This document shows positions 11,539 through 23,422 of a DNA stretch of 54,396 bases, in pieces. Origin of the DNA: Phoronis australis (taxonomy: Eukaryota > Phoronida > Phoronidae); the NCBI GenBank assembly GCA_002633005.1, contig NMRA01000033.1:256334-310729 (forward strand), given 5' to 3'. Within the stretch, counting starts at the first letter, position 1, and the number at the start of each line of letters is the position of its first letter. Under the pieces are notes generated by a model. The model was not told where the DNA came from. It saw only the letters and a list, made by a program, of their open reading frames with translations, and did no database searches. A program made the position numbers and the translations under genes.

Positions 11539-13548
11539 CTGAAACAAGATTGAAATGTAAAATAAGTCACAAAGAAAGTGGGAAAGAGAAATAAGCAAAC
11601 AAAAATCTTTTTGACAAAGCTTCAAAACTGGTGATGAATTTCTCATGCTGTGCCCGAAAAATTCGAAAGCAAAAATCGAAGCGAGAATTTCAACTATCGA
11701 CTGCCAATTTTCAGTCCGCTCAGGATGGTTACAGCCATACAAAAGTCATGTTTGAATTTTGTGACAAACTTCAACAAAAAGATTGATACATTGCTTTGAG
11801 ACCTTCTACAGGCCCACAGTCACAAGGGATGATGTATTTTCACTACCCCTGGTGGATCAACCTACCTCCCTGCTTGAGGAATTTTGGAAGTACGTGTAAC
11901 GTTTTTGTTAACTATGCAATATTGTAATGGCTGCTTCCATGTGATCCGTCACTGCCAATTTTCATAGTCAATGTGACAACTGTCCTATGTGGTCACATGA
12001 CCAGTTGTTATTTCACATATAGTCCATAGGTGGTGCTCGCACTGGTCGCTTGCTATTAAGTCATCATTTTAATGCAGGGAAACTTGCATTATGCACTATG
12101 AGTTGGAATGCTGAAACCAAGAATTGGCAAAAAGGGCAAATATCAGTAATGGATGGCTGGGATGGATGTGCTTCCCTTGTTAATCAACTCAAGAGTGCCC
12201 GACATTTTGAAAAGTAGGTCAGTCACGTAATGTATTTTTCTACCTGCACTCAAGAAGAGAGTTCAAGTGAGGATAAGTCTATTGCATTTGAAACCTAGTG
12301 ACAATAAACCACTGATTTCAACATATTGCTGTACCAAGCCAAGTGGACAAAAACTCCTCACAAAGAGAAGGGGTTAAGATTTATGCTCTGTAATTGTGTT
12401 CTTGTATCCTGCTAATTGGCCTGTATACAACTTTGCTCCTGAAAACTGACCCTTACTACATATTTTGGTTGAGAAATACGATATAATTAAATCTGATCAC
12501 TTTTCTCCATATACTCACAGTAAGCTAAATAAGTGCATAACTGTATGTAATCGTGACACTTTTGACAAAAAAGTCAGTAGTAAAAAAAATAATCTAAAAT
12601 ACCAACCTCTGAGCAACCTTAAATATATAGAAAGACATGTTCTGTTATAGGTGGTAAAACTTTGCAGCAGCGATTAATGTTATTTCCAACAACAAGATTA
12701 AAACAAAAAATCAGCAGCAGAATGTGCCATACTGGTATTTGACGTTACACTTGTGATACTGGTGTATTTTTGGCGAACTTTTGTTAAAACAAAGTTGAAT
12801 GGGAAGAGGCCCAATTTGGATTCACTCCAGTACAGACTTATACATAAAGAGTTTTGCAGGAAACTGGAATAATCACGCATTTTTTCTAATTGGTTAAGAT
12901 GAGTCCTGATACTGGTCAATGAGAATACCAATGGAAGCAAATTGTTTACAACATTCATACCAAGAAGTGCTTAAGTTTTGCAAGTCACCGTCATTGTTGG
13001 ATATTTAGCAGTTTTGGGTAGAGAAAACACCAGCTAAATTGTTTTAAGTACGAATTTGGAAGTCTTTTCATTTTCATGTAAGAGTCCAGATATCACATCC
13101 TCTAAGAAAACATTAAAACAGATTTTAAAATGTTTCAAAATCTTCTGTCAACTAGAAAGTTCTATAACAATAGTTTTTCATTGGCAACAGCTAAATACTG
13201 CAACGGTGCAAAACAGACCAAGGGCACGATGAACAGCACACACAGCGTAGGGTGTTTAATTTAACAGCTGACAATTGCCCACAGTGAAGCAAAAATATGA
13301 CAAGTTTTCATGTTTTCTACTGTATTGCTTGTATTAATAGATCCGTGTGCCTGTTTGTATATGATGTCACGCTGTGCCTATATCTGGAAATAGGCACGTG
13401 AAACACTTGAGAATAAAACGGGTAAATTTCAAATTCATTGTGTGTTTCAAAATTCAGGCTAGCAAAGTGTATTCAGACCTTGTACCAGGCTAGCTAGAAA
13501 TTAGTAACATAAAATGAGCATCAGGGTAGACGGCAATGACGGCCTTAC
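11539..13548 (-). other. Intron 3 (2.0 kb), nothing supported
   Basis: Lies between exons 4 and 3. I looked for an alternative exon carrying a Trp-containing calmodulin-binding helix and did not find one with good splice sites. Confidence 0.75.
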
Positions 13549-13708
13549 CTGATGGAGCATAGATGAGGTGCCTCAAAAGCATCAACCGGTGGTAGCTTGT
13601 CGATGCCCAGGTCTACTTGTGCATAGCTGCTCGCTTCTGTACTTATCTCCCCTTGCTGTAGCGCCTTCCGCGAATTGGCCCGCTTAAACAGCGTAACCGA
13701 GTTGGTTT
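13549..13708 (-). CDS. PDE1: PDE1 exon 3: segment leading into the calmodulin-binding helix
   Basis: The acceptor is a pyrimidine-rich stretch ending TTTTTCGCACCCAG. It is followed by 160 nt open in one frame and then the strong donor CATCAG|GTAAGG. Incoming phase is 1, matching exons 1 and 2. Outgoing phase is 2, matching the exon at 11538. It encodes 52 full codons, including LFKRANSRKALQQGE and ending APHLCSI, and is clearly richer in G+C than its surroundings. Spliced to the next exon, the end reads CSIRLNHILKRLEND, which aligns with the first calmodulin-binding helix of mammalian PDE1. A second acceptor 31 nt upstream (GTGGATTTCAG, exon start 13739) gives a phase-0 entry in the same frame, usable with an alternative 5' exon. 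Confidence 0.75.
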
Positions 13709-13739
13709 CTGGGTGCGAAAAACATGACAACTCAAACAG
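13549..13739 (-). CDS. PDE1: Alternative longer form of PDE1 exon 3 (phase-0 acceptor)
   Basis: The alternative acceptor GGTGGATTTCAG at 13741-13740 adds 31 nt to exon 3 and changes its entry phase from 1 to 0 while keeping the reading frame (extra residues LFELSCFSHPE). There is no in-frame ATG, so an upstream exon ending in phase 0 is needed. The candidate exon ending at 17606 is the only such partner I found. The pyrimidine tract is weaker than for the 13708 acceptor. Confidence 0.35.
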
Positions 13740-14485
13740 CTGAAATCCACCGGCAATGGAGTGACTCACTATTCACTAGGTGGCGCAAGTGAATAAAGGT
13801 GTTTTTAAAATCTGATGAAAGCAGTGCATCACCATACAATCATATCGCTAACAAATTGTCTCACAAGCGCCACTTAGTGAATTTCAAGTTGTACATTGCC
13901 AAGGTCACTAACAGCAAAACCTTCATTCTTGTCACCTGTTGGCTAGAAACGTTCATATGCTCAGTGAAAATCGCCCGCTCGCCATCCAATGATTACGTGA
14001 CATATATCATCAGCAACATTTCCAAAACCCGGTACATTAGTACATTTCAAAATTACAATTGAGTAAATTAAGGAACTTCACAGAATTCTTAATCCAAGAG
14101 TGCCAATACAGCATGACCAACTTAAAGCCATTATCTTCCAATCAACGAGCAGTAAAAATAAAAAAAATAGTGAAACCTATAAAACAGTAATTTCCGTTAA
14201 TTGTTACAACGGTAAAATCTCGCAAATTCAGGAAACAATATGGCCGACCACTGAATTTTTATTTCTCCATTTTTTACAGGAGATTATTGGCACACAATTA
14301 ATACTGTAGCATTTTCAAGTCCTATACCACACATGTCAGGGGCTACCCATAAGACACTGTTTTGAGAACTTGTTGGGATTTACAACACTGTCGGAAGGCT
14401 TTGAAAAACAAAAAGATAAAAGTAATATAGCATTTGTGATAGTTTAGCACTGAATGTTTACAGGATCCTTGGAGAATCTACTCAC
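13709..14485 (-). other. Intron 2 (777 bp)
   Basis: Contains the alternative acceptor of exon 3, a CTCF-like motif at 13773-13786 and a degraded copy of the ACGGTAAAATCTCGCC repeat near 14205-14290. Confidence 0.6.
13773..13786 (+). promoter_or_regulatory. CTCF-like motif TCACTAGGTGGCGC beside PDE1 exon 3
   Basis: Carries the AGGTGGCGC core, 64 bp upstream of exon 3. Further single matches are at 17981-17994 (CCAATAGGTGGCAC) and, on the minus strand, 53584-53571. Confidence 0.3.
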
Positions 14486-14551
14486 TTCTGAGCTGGCCAT
14501 TCTTGGAACCAATAACAGAGTCATCTTTGGAGGTTTCTGGCGGGTTTGCAA
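14486..14551 (-). CDS. PDE1: PDE1 exon 2: 66-nt phase 1-1 exon, probable cassette
   Basis: On the minus strand, an acceptor ending TTTGATTACAG is followed by 66 nt open in the required frame, then the donor GAA|GTGAGT. Incoming and outgoing phases are both 1, so it fits between exon 1 and exon 3 and can be skipped without changing the frame. It encodes about 22 residues (ANPPETSKDDSVIGSKNGQ and flanks), polar and probably unstructured. The new junction codons would be Val (G+TT) and Lys (A+AA). I recognise no domain. The support is the good splice sites plus the exact phase match; the short length keeps confidence moderate. Confidence 0.58.
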
Positions 14552-15320
14552 CTGTAATCAAACAAATTAGAGTATACAACAAAACTGTTGATAAGACCAA
14601 AAGATCAACTCAAACATTCATGCCGGACCAACCTACGTAATAATTTCTAATACCAACAAAAAATTTCTATTCTTCAGTGTCCTCATACAACCTCAAAAAA
14701 ATCTTAATATCTTCAGACTGCCAGCTAAACTGCAAGTAGTCCATTTCCATGAATCATACACCACAGGCTAATACAAAACCAGAAATTTTGTATATGCAAC
14801 AGTCTCTAATTAAGTCAATAAGCTACGTGCCACGGCCACCCACAAGCAGTGTTTTCAATAATATCTGATTAAGCAAATAATTTATACGCTGCACATGAGA
14901 ATAAATTAAATCAGAAATTTTAGTGTCAACATTGATTTCTAACTTAGTCAGGGGCAAGTTCATTAATTCTAAATCGGTCACAACTCAAGAACGGGCGAGA
15001 ACACATGCCCTGCTCGAAATACACGGAAATCTAACAGAGACAGTTTCAAAAATGTCCATTGTCTGTCCACACTGCATGACAACAGGTCTCGGGGCATCTC
15101 AGAGGCAATGCAAAGAAATCCTTTTGTATATTGAATATAAACAGAAATAAAAACTACAAAGCTATCAGCCTTATAATTGGTGTAGTGTAAACAATTAACA
15201 ACAATTACCTTTTCCATAAGTCCCAACAAAAACTCATTTTCAAATCCTTTTAATTTTCACAAAATTAGCGACAGTTCTACAATGCTCCACTTATACAATA
15301 CGATTAAAACAACATGACTG

Positions 15321-15392
15321 TTAACATTTTGAGAATCAATTTGATGCTCCCTGTTTAGTGGAGAACCTGGTTCTCAAAATGCCATTATGTTA
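15321..15392 (-). repeat. Foldback element, family F copy 2 (inverted relative to copy 1)
   Basis: TTTTGAGAATCAATTTGATG on one side and GAGAACCTGGTTCTCAAAAT on the other. Read on the minus strand it aligns with the copies at 2703 and 38025. Confidence 0.6.
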
Positions 15393-16037
15393 CATCGGAC
15401 TGCCGAGACATTTGGTAAAATACTGAACTTGACAGCAGTAAATATAGTACAACACTGTAAGAAAAGATATTGGGAGGAAAACAGGCTGGAAGGCATGTAG
15501 GTATATTAGCCCACACACATGCAGACACCCAGTGGCATGCACAAAGACACACACATCAGTCTCCCTGTGTCTTCCCTACTCTCACATCTTCACATTCAGT
15601 TCCCTTCTGCCAACAGTGTTCCTAACAAGAAATTCAACAAACACGTTGACACTGCCGTACTCCTTCGGATTTTCTACGCATTCACTTTTAAATGCTCATG
15701 TTCCATTTATCACGCGCTTCCAATTCATATGAATGTGACTTTGTGAACCCCCATCTCACGAAAATTTTAGTTCCGCAAAACTCGCTTATCATAAATCCAA
15801 ATATTACGAGTCTCAAAGCATCTCCTTTCCTAATGGAATGGGAAACTATGCGCACTGTTTTAAAATTTTTTTAACTCCTGCATGATGGTCGGGACGCATT
15901 TACCCAAATTGACCTCTGTGATAAATGTCCACCCTCGACTTTTGAAAAATTTTGTGTTTAAACACCCATACGTCACTTTAATCACACCCCCTAATTTTTT
16001 AGTTCCAAAATTTAAGCGCCTTGTGTGTTAATGTGGA

Positions 16038-16150
16038 CTATAGTAAATTTTCCTCAAATTCTAACAAAATAATGGCCAAAATCGCCATTTTTCATTTTTC
16101 AAACGCTTACTGTATTGCCCAAATTAAAATTGTTCCAAATCTCATTGCGT
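16038..16150 (+). repeat. Interspersed repeat (GGCCAAAATCGCCATTTTTC family), copy 1
   Basis: ATAATGGCCAAAATCGCCAT followed by TTTTCATTTTTCAAACGCTT. A similar stretch lies at 17174-17270, and weaker relatives with ACGGTAAAATCTCGCCAATT-like starts lie near 14205 and 36785. Confidence 0.5.
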
Positions 16151-17173
16151 GTTTGTTGAGGACACCCATCCTATGTAAAGCTTTAATACTATTGTAGAAA
16201 ACTTTGATGATAAAATGAAATTTTACAGGACCGCAGTGTTGCGATCTAATTTCAAGAAACTTTACCATAACAGGGTACAGAGTACTATCTTATCACGTCA
16301 TGTATTAGTCGGTCCTTAAAGTCAGTCCGTAAATATCACGTCTCTCAGCTAGAACAAGCAGAGAATGAAACTACAGTAAAATCTCTCTCTGTAATATTAG
16401 TAGGCCATGCACAGCATGGCCAACTATTGAAATTTCGTTTTCAATACCACATTGATGGCTTATCCTTTCTAAACCATAGTTATCTTGAGACAATATTTTG
16501 AAAAAACTTTGGACATTCATAACACCGGTGGAACCCTTTGAAAATCGTCAAGATATTACTGTAACAACAATAGTGGTCCCGTCTACTTTCAAAGAGAGAA
16601 CAAATATTATGTAGCAAATAGTTATCAGACTTTTATTGAACACCATTTTCATAGATGAAATGTACATCTGCGTTCACCTGTGTAAATAATTTACGTTTCT
16701 CGGAATTACTACATACTGTCTTGTTTAAAAGGTGCCAAACCAAGTTAAGGTTTAATGTAGGACCTCGGTGGACAACTAAAGTGTGTTTAGTCAATTATCT
16801 ACAAAACTAAGTAAAAATTAACACAGTGAAAGTTACTATTTTCTGAAAATAGAAATCTTGTAGAATTTGCCTTTTTCTTAGACGCCAATATGCCACTTTC
16901 TTTTAATAAAATTTAGCAAATAAGAACTGTACATTCATGGCTGAATTTCAGCCATGTTGTTCATCGCTGAGATTAGCTATTTTGATGTTAACAAAATTTG
17001 CATGGGTCATTTCTCTAGGGTCCTGCATAACCTCACTGTTGATAATGACAGTAACAGTCTTATTCACCTACATGTACTAGATGGATGAATATTTCCACTG
17101 CAACAGTCAGAGGATATTAGTTGGCTTACTGCTTGATCACCAAGCCGGTAGAATCTAAGTGAGATTAGTTAAA

Positions 17174-17270
17174 AGTACGGTAAAATTTCAACATTTCGGA
17201 CAAAAATAATTGCCAAAATTGGTCTTTTTTCATTTTTCAAACACTTGTAATATTGTTTTGAATGTCCGCA
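17174..17270 (+). repeat. Interspersed repeat, same family, copy 2
   Basis: Starts TACGGTAAAATTTCAACATT and continues with TTGCCAAAATTGGTC and TTTTCATTTTTCAAACACTT, parallel to the copy at 16038. Confidence 0.5.
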
Positions 17271-17605
17271 GTAGGTGGAAACATAGTTTGAAGGTAGCTA
17301 TAGCGTATACCTTTAAAGTGGTATAGCATTTATTTGGTGCTACTTATATTTTATTTAAAAAATGAAAACATAAAATTCCACGTGTCGGCCATATTGTGTC
17401 CTAAATTGGTGAGACTTTACCATATCTTTACATTAATTATCAAGGTGGAAATAGAGCAGAATGTTTATTATGTAAGACAATTATGTATGCAATAAGTTCC
17501 TTTTAAAATAGTCACTTTTACTGGGGACATTGGGCAGTAAAACTTTAAATTAACTTTAAATTCTGCCGTGAGCAGTCAGCTGACTGGTTTCAGTGTTTAA
17601 CTTAC

Positions 17606-17776
17606 ACCCTCACCACAGTTGATCCACTTATTGAGCAAATCCAAAGCCTTCCCCGTATTTGTCGCTATTATGGCACCATTTTCCACTCGGGCTTCACCAG
17701 AAACGGGAACAGAACGCAACCCCATTAACACACTATTTGTTTTAATTTGAGTAGTTCTGACAAATGGAGAAATCAT
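17606..17776 (-). CDS. Candidate alternative 5' exon of PDE1 (phase-0 donor)
   Basis: An open frame runs down to the perfect donor GAGGGT|GTAAGT at 17606. Two in-frame ATGs, at 17776 and 17725, precede it, both in weak contexts. It would encode up to 57 residues, including MGLRSVPVSGEARVENGAI and ALDLLNKWINCGEG, with a codon pattern that looks coding. The frame is open upstream to about 17828, so it could also be an internal exon using the acceptor TCCATTTGTCAG. The phase-0 end does not fit exon 2 or the short form of exon 3, but it fits the upstream acceptor of exon 3 (start 13739) in frame. I recognise no domain. It could be an alternative first exon of a short PDE1 isoform or a chance open frame. 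Confidence 0.35.
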
Positions 17777-20160
17777 ATGGCTAGTGAGTGCAAGCCTGAT
17801 GGCAGGTCTAATAGAGCAATGGTCTGGAACTCACCACAACTGTGCCTACGGTGATTCGATTCGATTTCTCAAGCTAAGACGATGAAGATGCCAACAGTTC
17901 TCTGAATAGCACTAACTAATTACGAAGTACAGTAAGAAAAGTATTTAATACCTCAACTGAGAAAATGAAGAGCAAGAAATCCAATAGGTGGCACTTAAGT
18001 CATGCAACGGTCCCTAAAAGTGACCTTATCTGTGATAACATGTCTCTGTAATTAGCCCAACAACAGATACAAAACACCACCAGTTTACTATGTCGTCACG
18101 GGCACTTAGTTAGTAGAAGTAAAAGCTGATGACTCAAGTAGCAGATAATTTTGAGGACATTTAACTGGTAAGGTCACCCGCCTTTGAGTTTCAGTTAATT
18201 CTACCAAATGACTAGAAGCCAACAAACAGTTTCTTCCATTTTTATCAAAACCACAAAAACAACGGATTTTGCTGTTTTATAACTCTAGTCAAAGTTAATC
18301 ATAACTTCAAACAAGTCTATCAAACCCGACATTAATCACAAAAATGTGTTTTTAGTATCTAAAAGTGACTATGTCTTTTCGGGCAGGCAGTCCTGAGGCA
18401 CTGTTATGCCACAATCATCCCACTTGACATTGCTCTGTGCTCATCTGTTCTCGATCCTACTTGGGTATTTGATGACATTTTTAATGTGGGGTGCCACTGA
18501 GAAATAATACGGAAGATGCATTTTGATCCACCCTCTAAAGAACAAACGCAATTAAAAGGGACTCAGTATTGAGAGTTTCTGTGAAAATTACCATTTTGGT
18601 GGGGTTTTTCTTCACAGCATATTTTTTATTAAGGAGTTAAACCTAGCAAAATACTTAAATTAAATTTGCCAACATGTTCTCAAGACAAAATTCTTTTTAA
18701 CACAGCAAACCCCATGCTATCATAACCTGTAGAGTTCTGTAATTTCTGTTCCAAAAATGGATCCCTTTGTAAAGTGTCAATCTAACCATTGCACCATTTT
18801 GTAGGGAAAAGCCATCCCTTTGCAGAGAATTAGTTTGCCATGAGAAGAATTTTCACTTTAATTTTGAAAATTTAACTGACCACAAGTAGAAAGCAGTTTT
18901 CATCTAATCCCCTGATGACCTCCTTCTGTCGTGATTATAAGCTTTTGATTAAAGCCCACATAGAAAATGAAAGCTTTGAACTTTGCCAGTAGTAGTAGTA
19001 ATTTGAAATGGATTTGTCTCGATCTTAAACACTTAAAATTAATTGGAAGGCTGGACACCAACCTCATACAAGTTAATTTAAGCTCCTGCCTGCACTACTA
19101 AGAAAACTTTATGTTAGGTCAGGTTCATTCCATACAATTCCTTCTTTAAAACTATATGGATCACAAGTTTTCAATCACAACCGACTGAACATTAAAAAAG
19201 TTCACGTTGCTCATAAAAGGCTTGGAATGCCGGTAAAATGCTTCTTGATGGCCCAAATTAATTCCATTGAGGCTCAAAATCAATTCCACTTTATCTTGCT
19301 CCAACATAAATTAAACTAATCAAGTCATGAATTCAATTCTCAGTCTATCAATGCTCAAGATTTTCTTATCGAGCAGGCTTGCTGATCACGGGATTTAACA
19401 CAACAAAATGGAATGACAGGAATTGGCCACTTAAAGTTTACTAGGCAATGTTTCCAATATTGCAGAGACAATCTGATAACACCTCCACTATTGAATGTCA
19501 TAATCAAGTACACAGTACATTCAAAGCTGAAAATAAAAAAAGAAGTCGATCAAACGCGTCTTATCCCTGATAAGCGGATAATACACGGTACTTCTCCCGG
19601 ACACTAATTTCAAACAAAATCATTGGTTAATTTGTTATTTTCCATTTCACACTGTCCGCTGTACATACTAAAAACTTAATGTGGTTCTGTGTCACTTTAA
19701 CAAAGCATGTTAATAATAAACTAAGACTTTCTTTGTATGACAAAACTTTACTTGACAATATGGCATGCTAAATGAAGAGTTTCTTTATAATGACGTACTG
19801 AACAAAAAATTCACAACACACTTGGCACTCTATTTTTCAGACAGCAATCAATGGAGATTTTTTGAAAGTTGTGATGTGCGCTTCATCCCTAGGTCAAATT
19901 AGCCAACTTCAAGGCCAAATTAAACAAGAATAAAGTCATTTATTAAGTAATAAAAAAACCTATGCGCTCCATTCTGACCACATTATACCCAAAAACATGA
20001 AGTGTTGGCTTGCTTGACTGTGCAGAGTATTAGAGACCAATCATAAAATCAAATCAAAACATTTTACAGTCAACATTGTGTTTAATGAGGTGTCCCATGG
20101 TAATAATTATACTGTGTTCATCCTCATGAGTGCTCAAGGCACTTAGAAAAGTCATGAAAC

Positions 20161-20172
20161 GGGGGGGGGGGG
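20161..20172 (+). repeat. Poly(G) run of 12
   Basis: Twelve consecutive G; possible sequencing-length uncertainty. Confidence 0.9.
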
Positions 20173-21629
20173 CTTGATTCCATAAAAAATCTCCTTCCTG
20201 AACTACGCGAGTACCTACAACTGGAGGATAAGCTTACTTTCAACAATCAATGTTTTACTCCAAATAAAATTACCAAGTATAAGTCAAATCTAGGTCAAAC
20301 TTAATGTCGTAAGCTCTGATACATGAGATGCTTCTTATGTTTTTGATAAAGCTTTCATCCCTGCAGACCATCATCATCAGGTATTATCATAATTAGATGT
20401 AACAGGAACTCAGCGTGGTTAATTAGTGGACATTTCCTGTGATGTCCTCAAAGTGTGCATTTATAACAATATATATAATTTGGTTGTTGATGTGAAATAA
20501 CATGGTATTTAGTTTTCTTGAAACATGATGGAAGTTGGAAGTGTGTTGTGACTGAAACATCATCATTGCTAGAGGCTTGGAAATTCCATGCAACATGATA
20601 TTTATTAGATCACCAGGATTAATTGATAGGAGAAATATTTTTGTAAAAATCACAACGATTAAAGTGGCTAAAAAACTGTGTTCCGTCCAAGAAATGAACT
20701 TTTACTGCAATAAAATTGGTCTTTAGTAATTGTTCCATGCTAAGATTAGAAAGTTGGACAAGAACTAATAGGTCAGCTCCAGACCATGCTTTGTGCATAA
20801 AGTGACACCTAGTGACAAGCCTACATGTACAGCCAGGCTGGTCACAATCAATAACAAACTCAGTTCTTTCGAAACCCTCCAATCAAGTCCAATTTGATTA
20901 CGGAATGATTTGAGATCGATTTCATAATGGTAAGTGGTACAAATCATAGGTTGGTTCTTGTGGTGGACCAGTGGTTTCATGGCTGATTTAATAGCTATTA
21001 TTAAGTTCAAAATCTGGTTAAGAGGCACCCATAAGGACATGACGCTTATTAGGACGAATATGGTATACCTAAACAGGTTATGAATCCTTCACTTATTGTC
21101 ATTCATTTACCAGCTGGGACCATGTGCCACAATCACCAATGCAACAATGCACAAAAAATGAAATTAGAACAAAAATTAACCCAAATATCTGATTGTGCCA
21201 ACGGTCCATTTGTGCTACAAATCAAATAATTAAATGTAGCTTACTTTTATAGTTTCTTTTTACTAGATGTACATTTTTGTCAACACATGTTACCAGCTCT
21301 GAAAGATTGCAACATTTTAGATTTTTCCACTCTTTTATTGGAGTGCATAGCAACTGCAAGATAGCCAGTAAAAGCTGAGGCCTGTTTTTTGCAGAGTGCC
21401 CTCTGGTGACATGTTACGGTGACTAACCAATTTTAACACAAAACATGGTGAACATTGTTTTCGTGAAAGAAAAATTGAAACTAATGCTTCCTTTTGATCA
21501 AGTTATGTGCACCATAGTTATGTCATCATTCAATATTTAGAAAAATTGTGGACATTCACAACAGTATTAGCAAACCATGAAAAATGGAAAAATGAGAATT
21601 TACAATAATAATCTTCAAACTGACTTGCA

Positions 21630-23422
21630 TACCGTAAACGTTCGGGTTAACGCCCATGCTCAGTTAACCTCCCACCCCCTACTTTAGGTGGATTTTCGAT
21701 TTAACCACCCACTGCTCGGTTAAGCGCCCCCCTGCGATTTTTGAAGATTTCCAGTTAAGCGCCCACCTCTCAGTTAAGCGTCCATCCTCAACTTTTAAAG
21801 AATGAAGATTTAGCGCCCAGTGCTAAGGAAACGTGCGATTTCCCGACTTAGAAAAAGATCGCTGATCACAAAGAGCGCAACAACGCCGGGCTTCCGAGAC
21901 GGTGGTTTAGCAATGTGAATTACAATATTCAAGTAACGAGTTATTGTCTTGGGTCATGGACTCACGTCAAAATATAATACTTGAAAGTTTTTGTCACTTT
22001 ATTTTCTTCCCATGTTTGCTAAGTTTAAGAACGCCGCCGGCGTCAAAACCTCCGCTTTCAGCGACTTTGTCTGCCGCGCTGAGTTTTCGTCTGCTGTGCA
22101 CTTGATAAAACATATATTTGAAAAAATCAGGTCAGAGAAATGAGACAGTGGTTAAAAGTATATAGTCTCGCCCGTTTCTGTTACTTAGGACTGTCGCTAT
22201 TCTCTTTTGATGAGTGACTTTGTAGTGGTGCACGCGCTCAAGTTCCCACACTTTGGAGTGCATGTTACCTCGACACCAACATGTGATTGACAGGTGACTC
22301 GCACGTAGGCCCTACGCGCGTGCTGAATCCCGCCGCTATCTTTGGCCATAACAAAAAAGATGCATATTGAAAGAGGCCGTTATAGACCTATTATATTACT
22401 TGACGGCATTTCCAAGTCACGATTGTCAGCCAACTGAGACATTGCGCGCTAACAACGGGACCGAACAGGGACGCAGTGTGATATTGCAAGTGATATAAAT
22501 AGGATAATCAGGACATCTTGCATGAAAAATAAATGTTTTTCCACCACGAAGTTTGGTAAGGTGATCGTTTATGAATTGAAACATCGCTGTTTTGTAGCGT
22601 TTTATCACATATTTATGCCGTGGCTCGAAATTTTATTCTTGATTGACGAGTGGCTCACGGCCGCTTAACCCCGATTCTCGTCTTAGGACTAGTTCTTTGC
22701 CGAGCATGTTTGGCGCAACGGCAATTGAGCAATGCTGGGCGGTCGAGATAAAACAGCTAGCCGCAGAACCATACGCTGAAAATGTCATTGACACGAAGTG
22801 TCGACTATAAACATCCTAAACACAAAAAAACATCTGAATTAGGTTTTTCAAACTTTTATTACAACTTATTTTAAAACTGCTCTCAGACTATGAACTTGGC
22901 AGCTCAGTACGGGACTGTAACCATGAATAAGATGTCTGCTGTGACCTCTGCAACACATGAAGCTTGCACGCGCGCACTTTAACAAGGTCACATCTTGAAA
23001 TAGTTGCAATCCTAGTAGAGGCTGTGTGGTCACTGGTCGTCTGCGCTTTAGAGGGCAAAGTAACAAGACCGCAGGACACCATGGGGCTATTATTACTAAG
23101 CAATTCTGTAAATTTAATAGTGAATAACTAATCTGAAGGCAAGAGAATCTTTGTTGGGATCATCCGCTGTTATGACATTTTTCCCGTCATGTGGCGACGT
23201 GACGATAACGCTTTTGAAAAGTACTACGCGTTCCGAGTACGACGTAAGATTAACCACCCAGGGCGGTTGCCTGTCGTAATAAGCGCCCATGTTCGGTTAA
23301 CCGCCCACCTTGGATTTCTTGAAAATTCACGTTTAAGCGCCCATGTCTGGTTAACCGCCCACCCCCGATTTTTTGGGTTTGCCAATTTAACCACCCAGTG
23401 CGTTAACCTGAACGTTACGGTA
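21630..23422. mobile_element. Putative 1.8-kb TIR element flanked by TA
   Basis: The left end TACCGTAAACGTTCGGGTTA is matched in inverted orientation at the right end (complement TACCGTAACGTTCAGGTTA). TA borders both sides, as expected for a TA target duplication. Inside each end is a short array of TTAAGCGCCCA/TTAACCGCCCA modules (21650-21820 and 23250-23405), and these two arrays run in the same direction rather than inverted. The interior is richer in CpG than the flanks and has a minus-strand AATAAA near 22850. There is no recognisable transposase, so it is non-autonomous or decayed. Confidence 0.6.

Noticed and set aside
11860-11925. Minus-strand stretch ending GGGAG|GTAGGT as an alternative calmodulin-region exon
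   Set aside because: The only open frame enters in phase 1, which does not fit the phase-2 intron between exons 3 and 4.
20619-21040. Two overlapping minus-strand open frames (87 and 91 codons)
   Set aside because: No splice sites in a usable phase, no recognisable motif, and a length compatible with chance.
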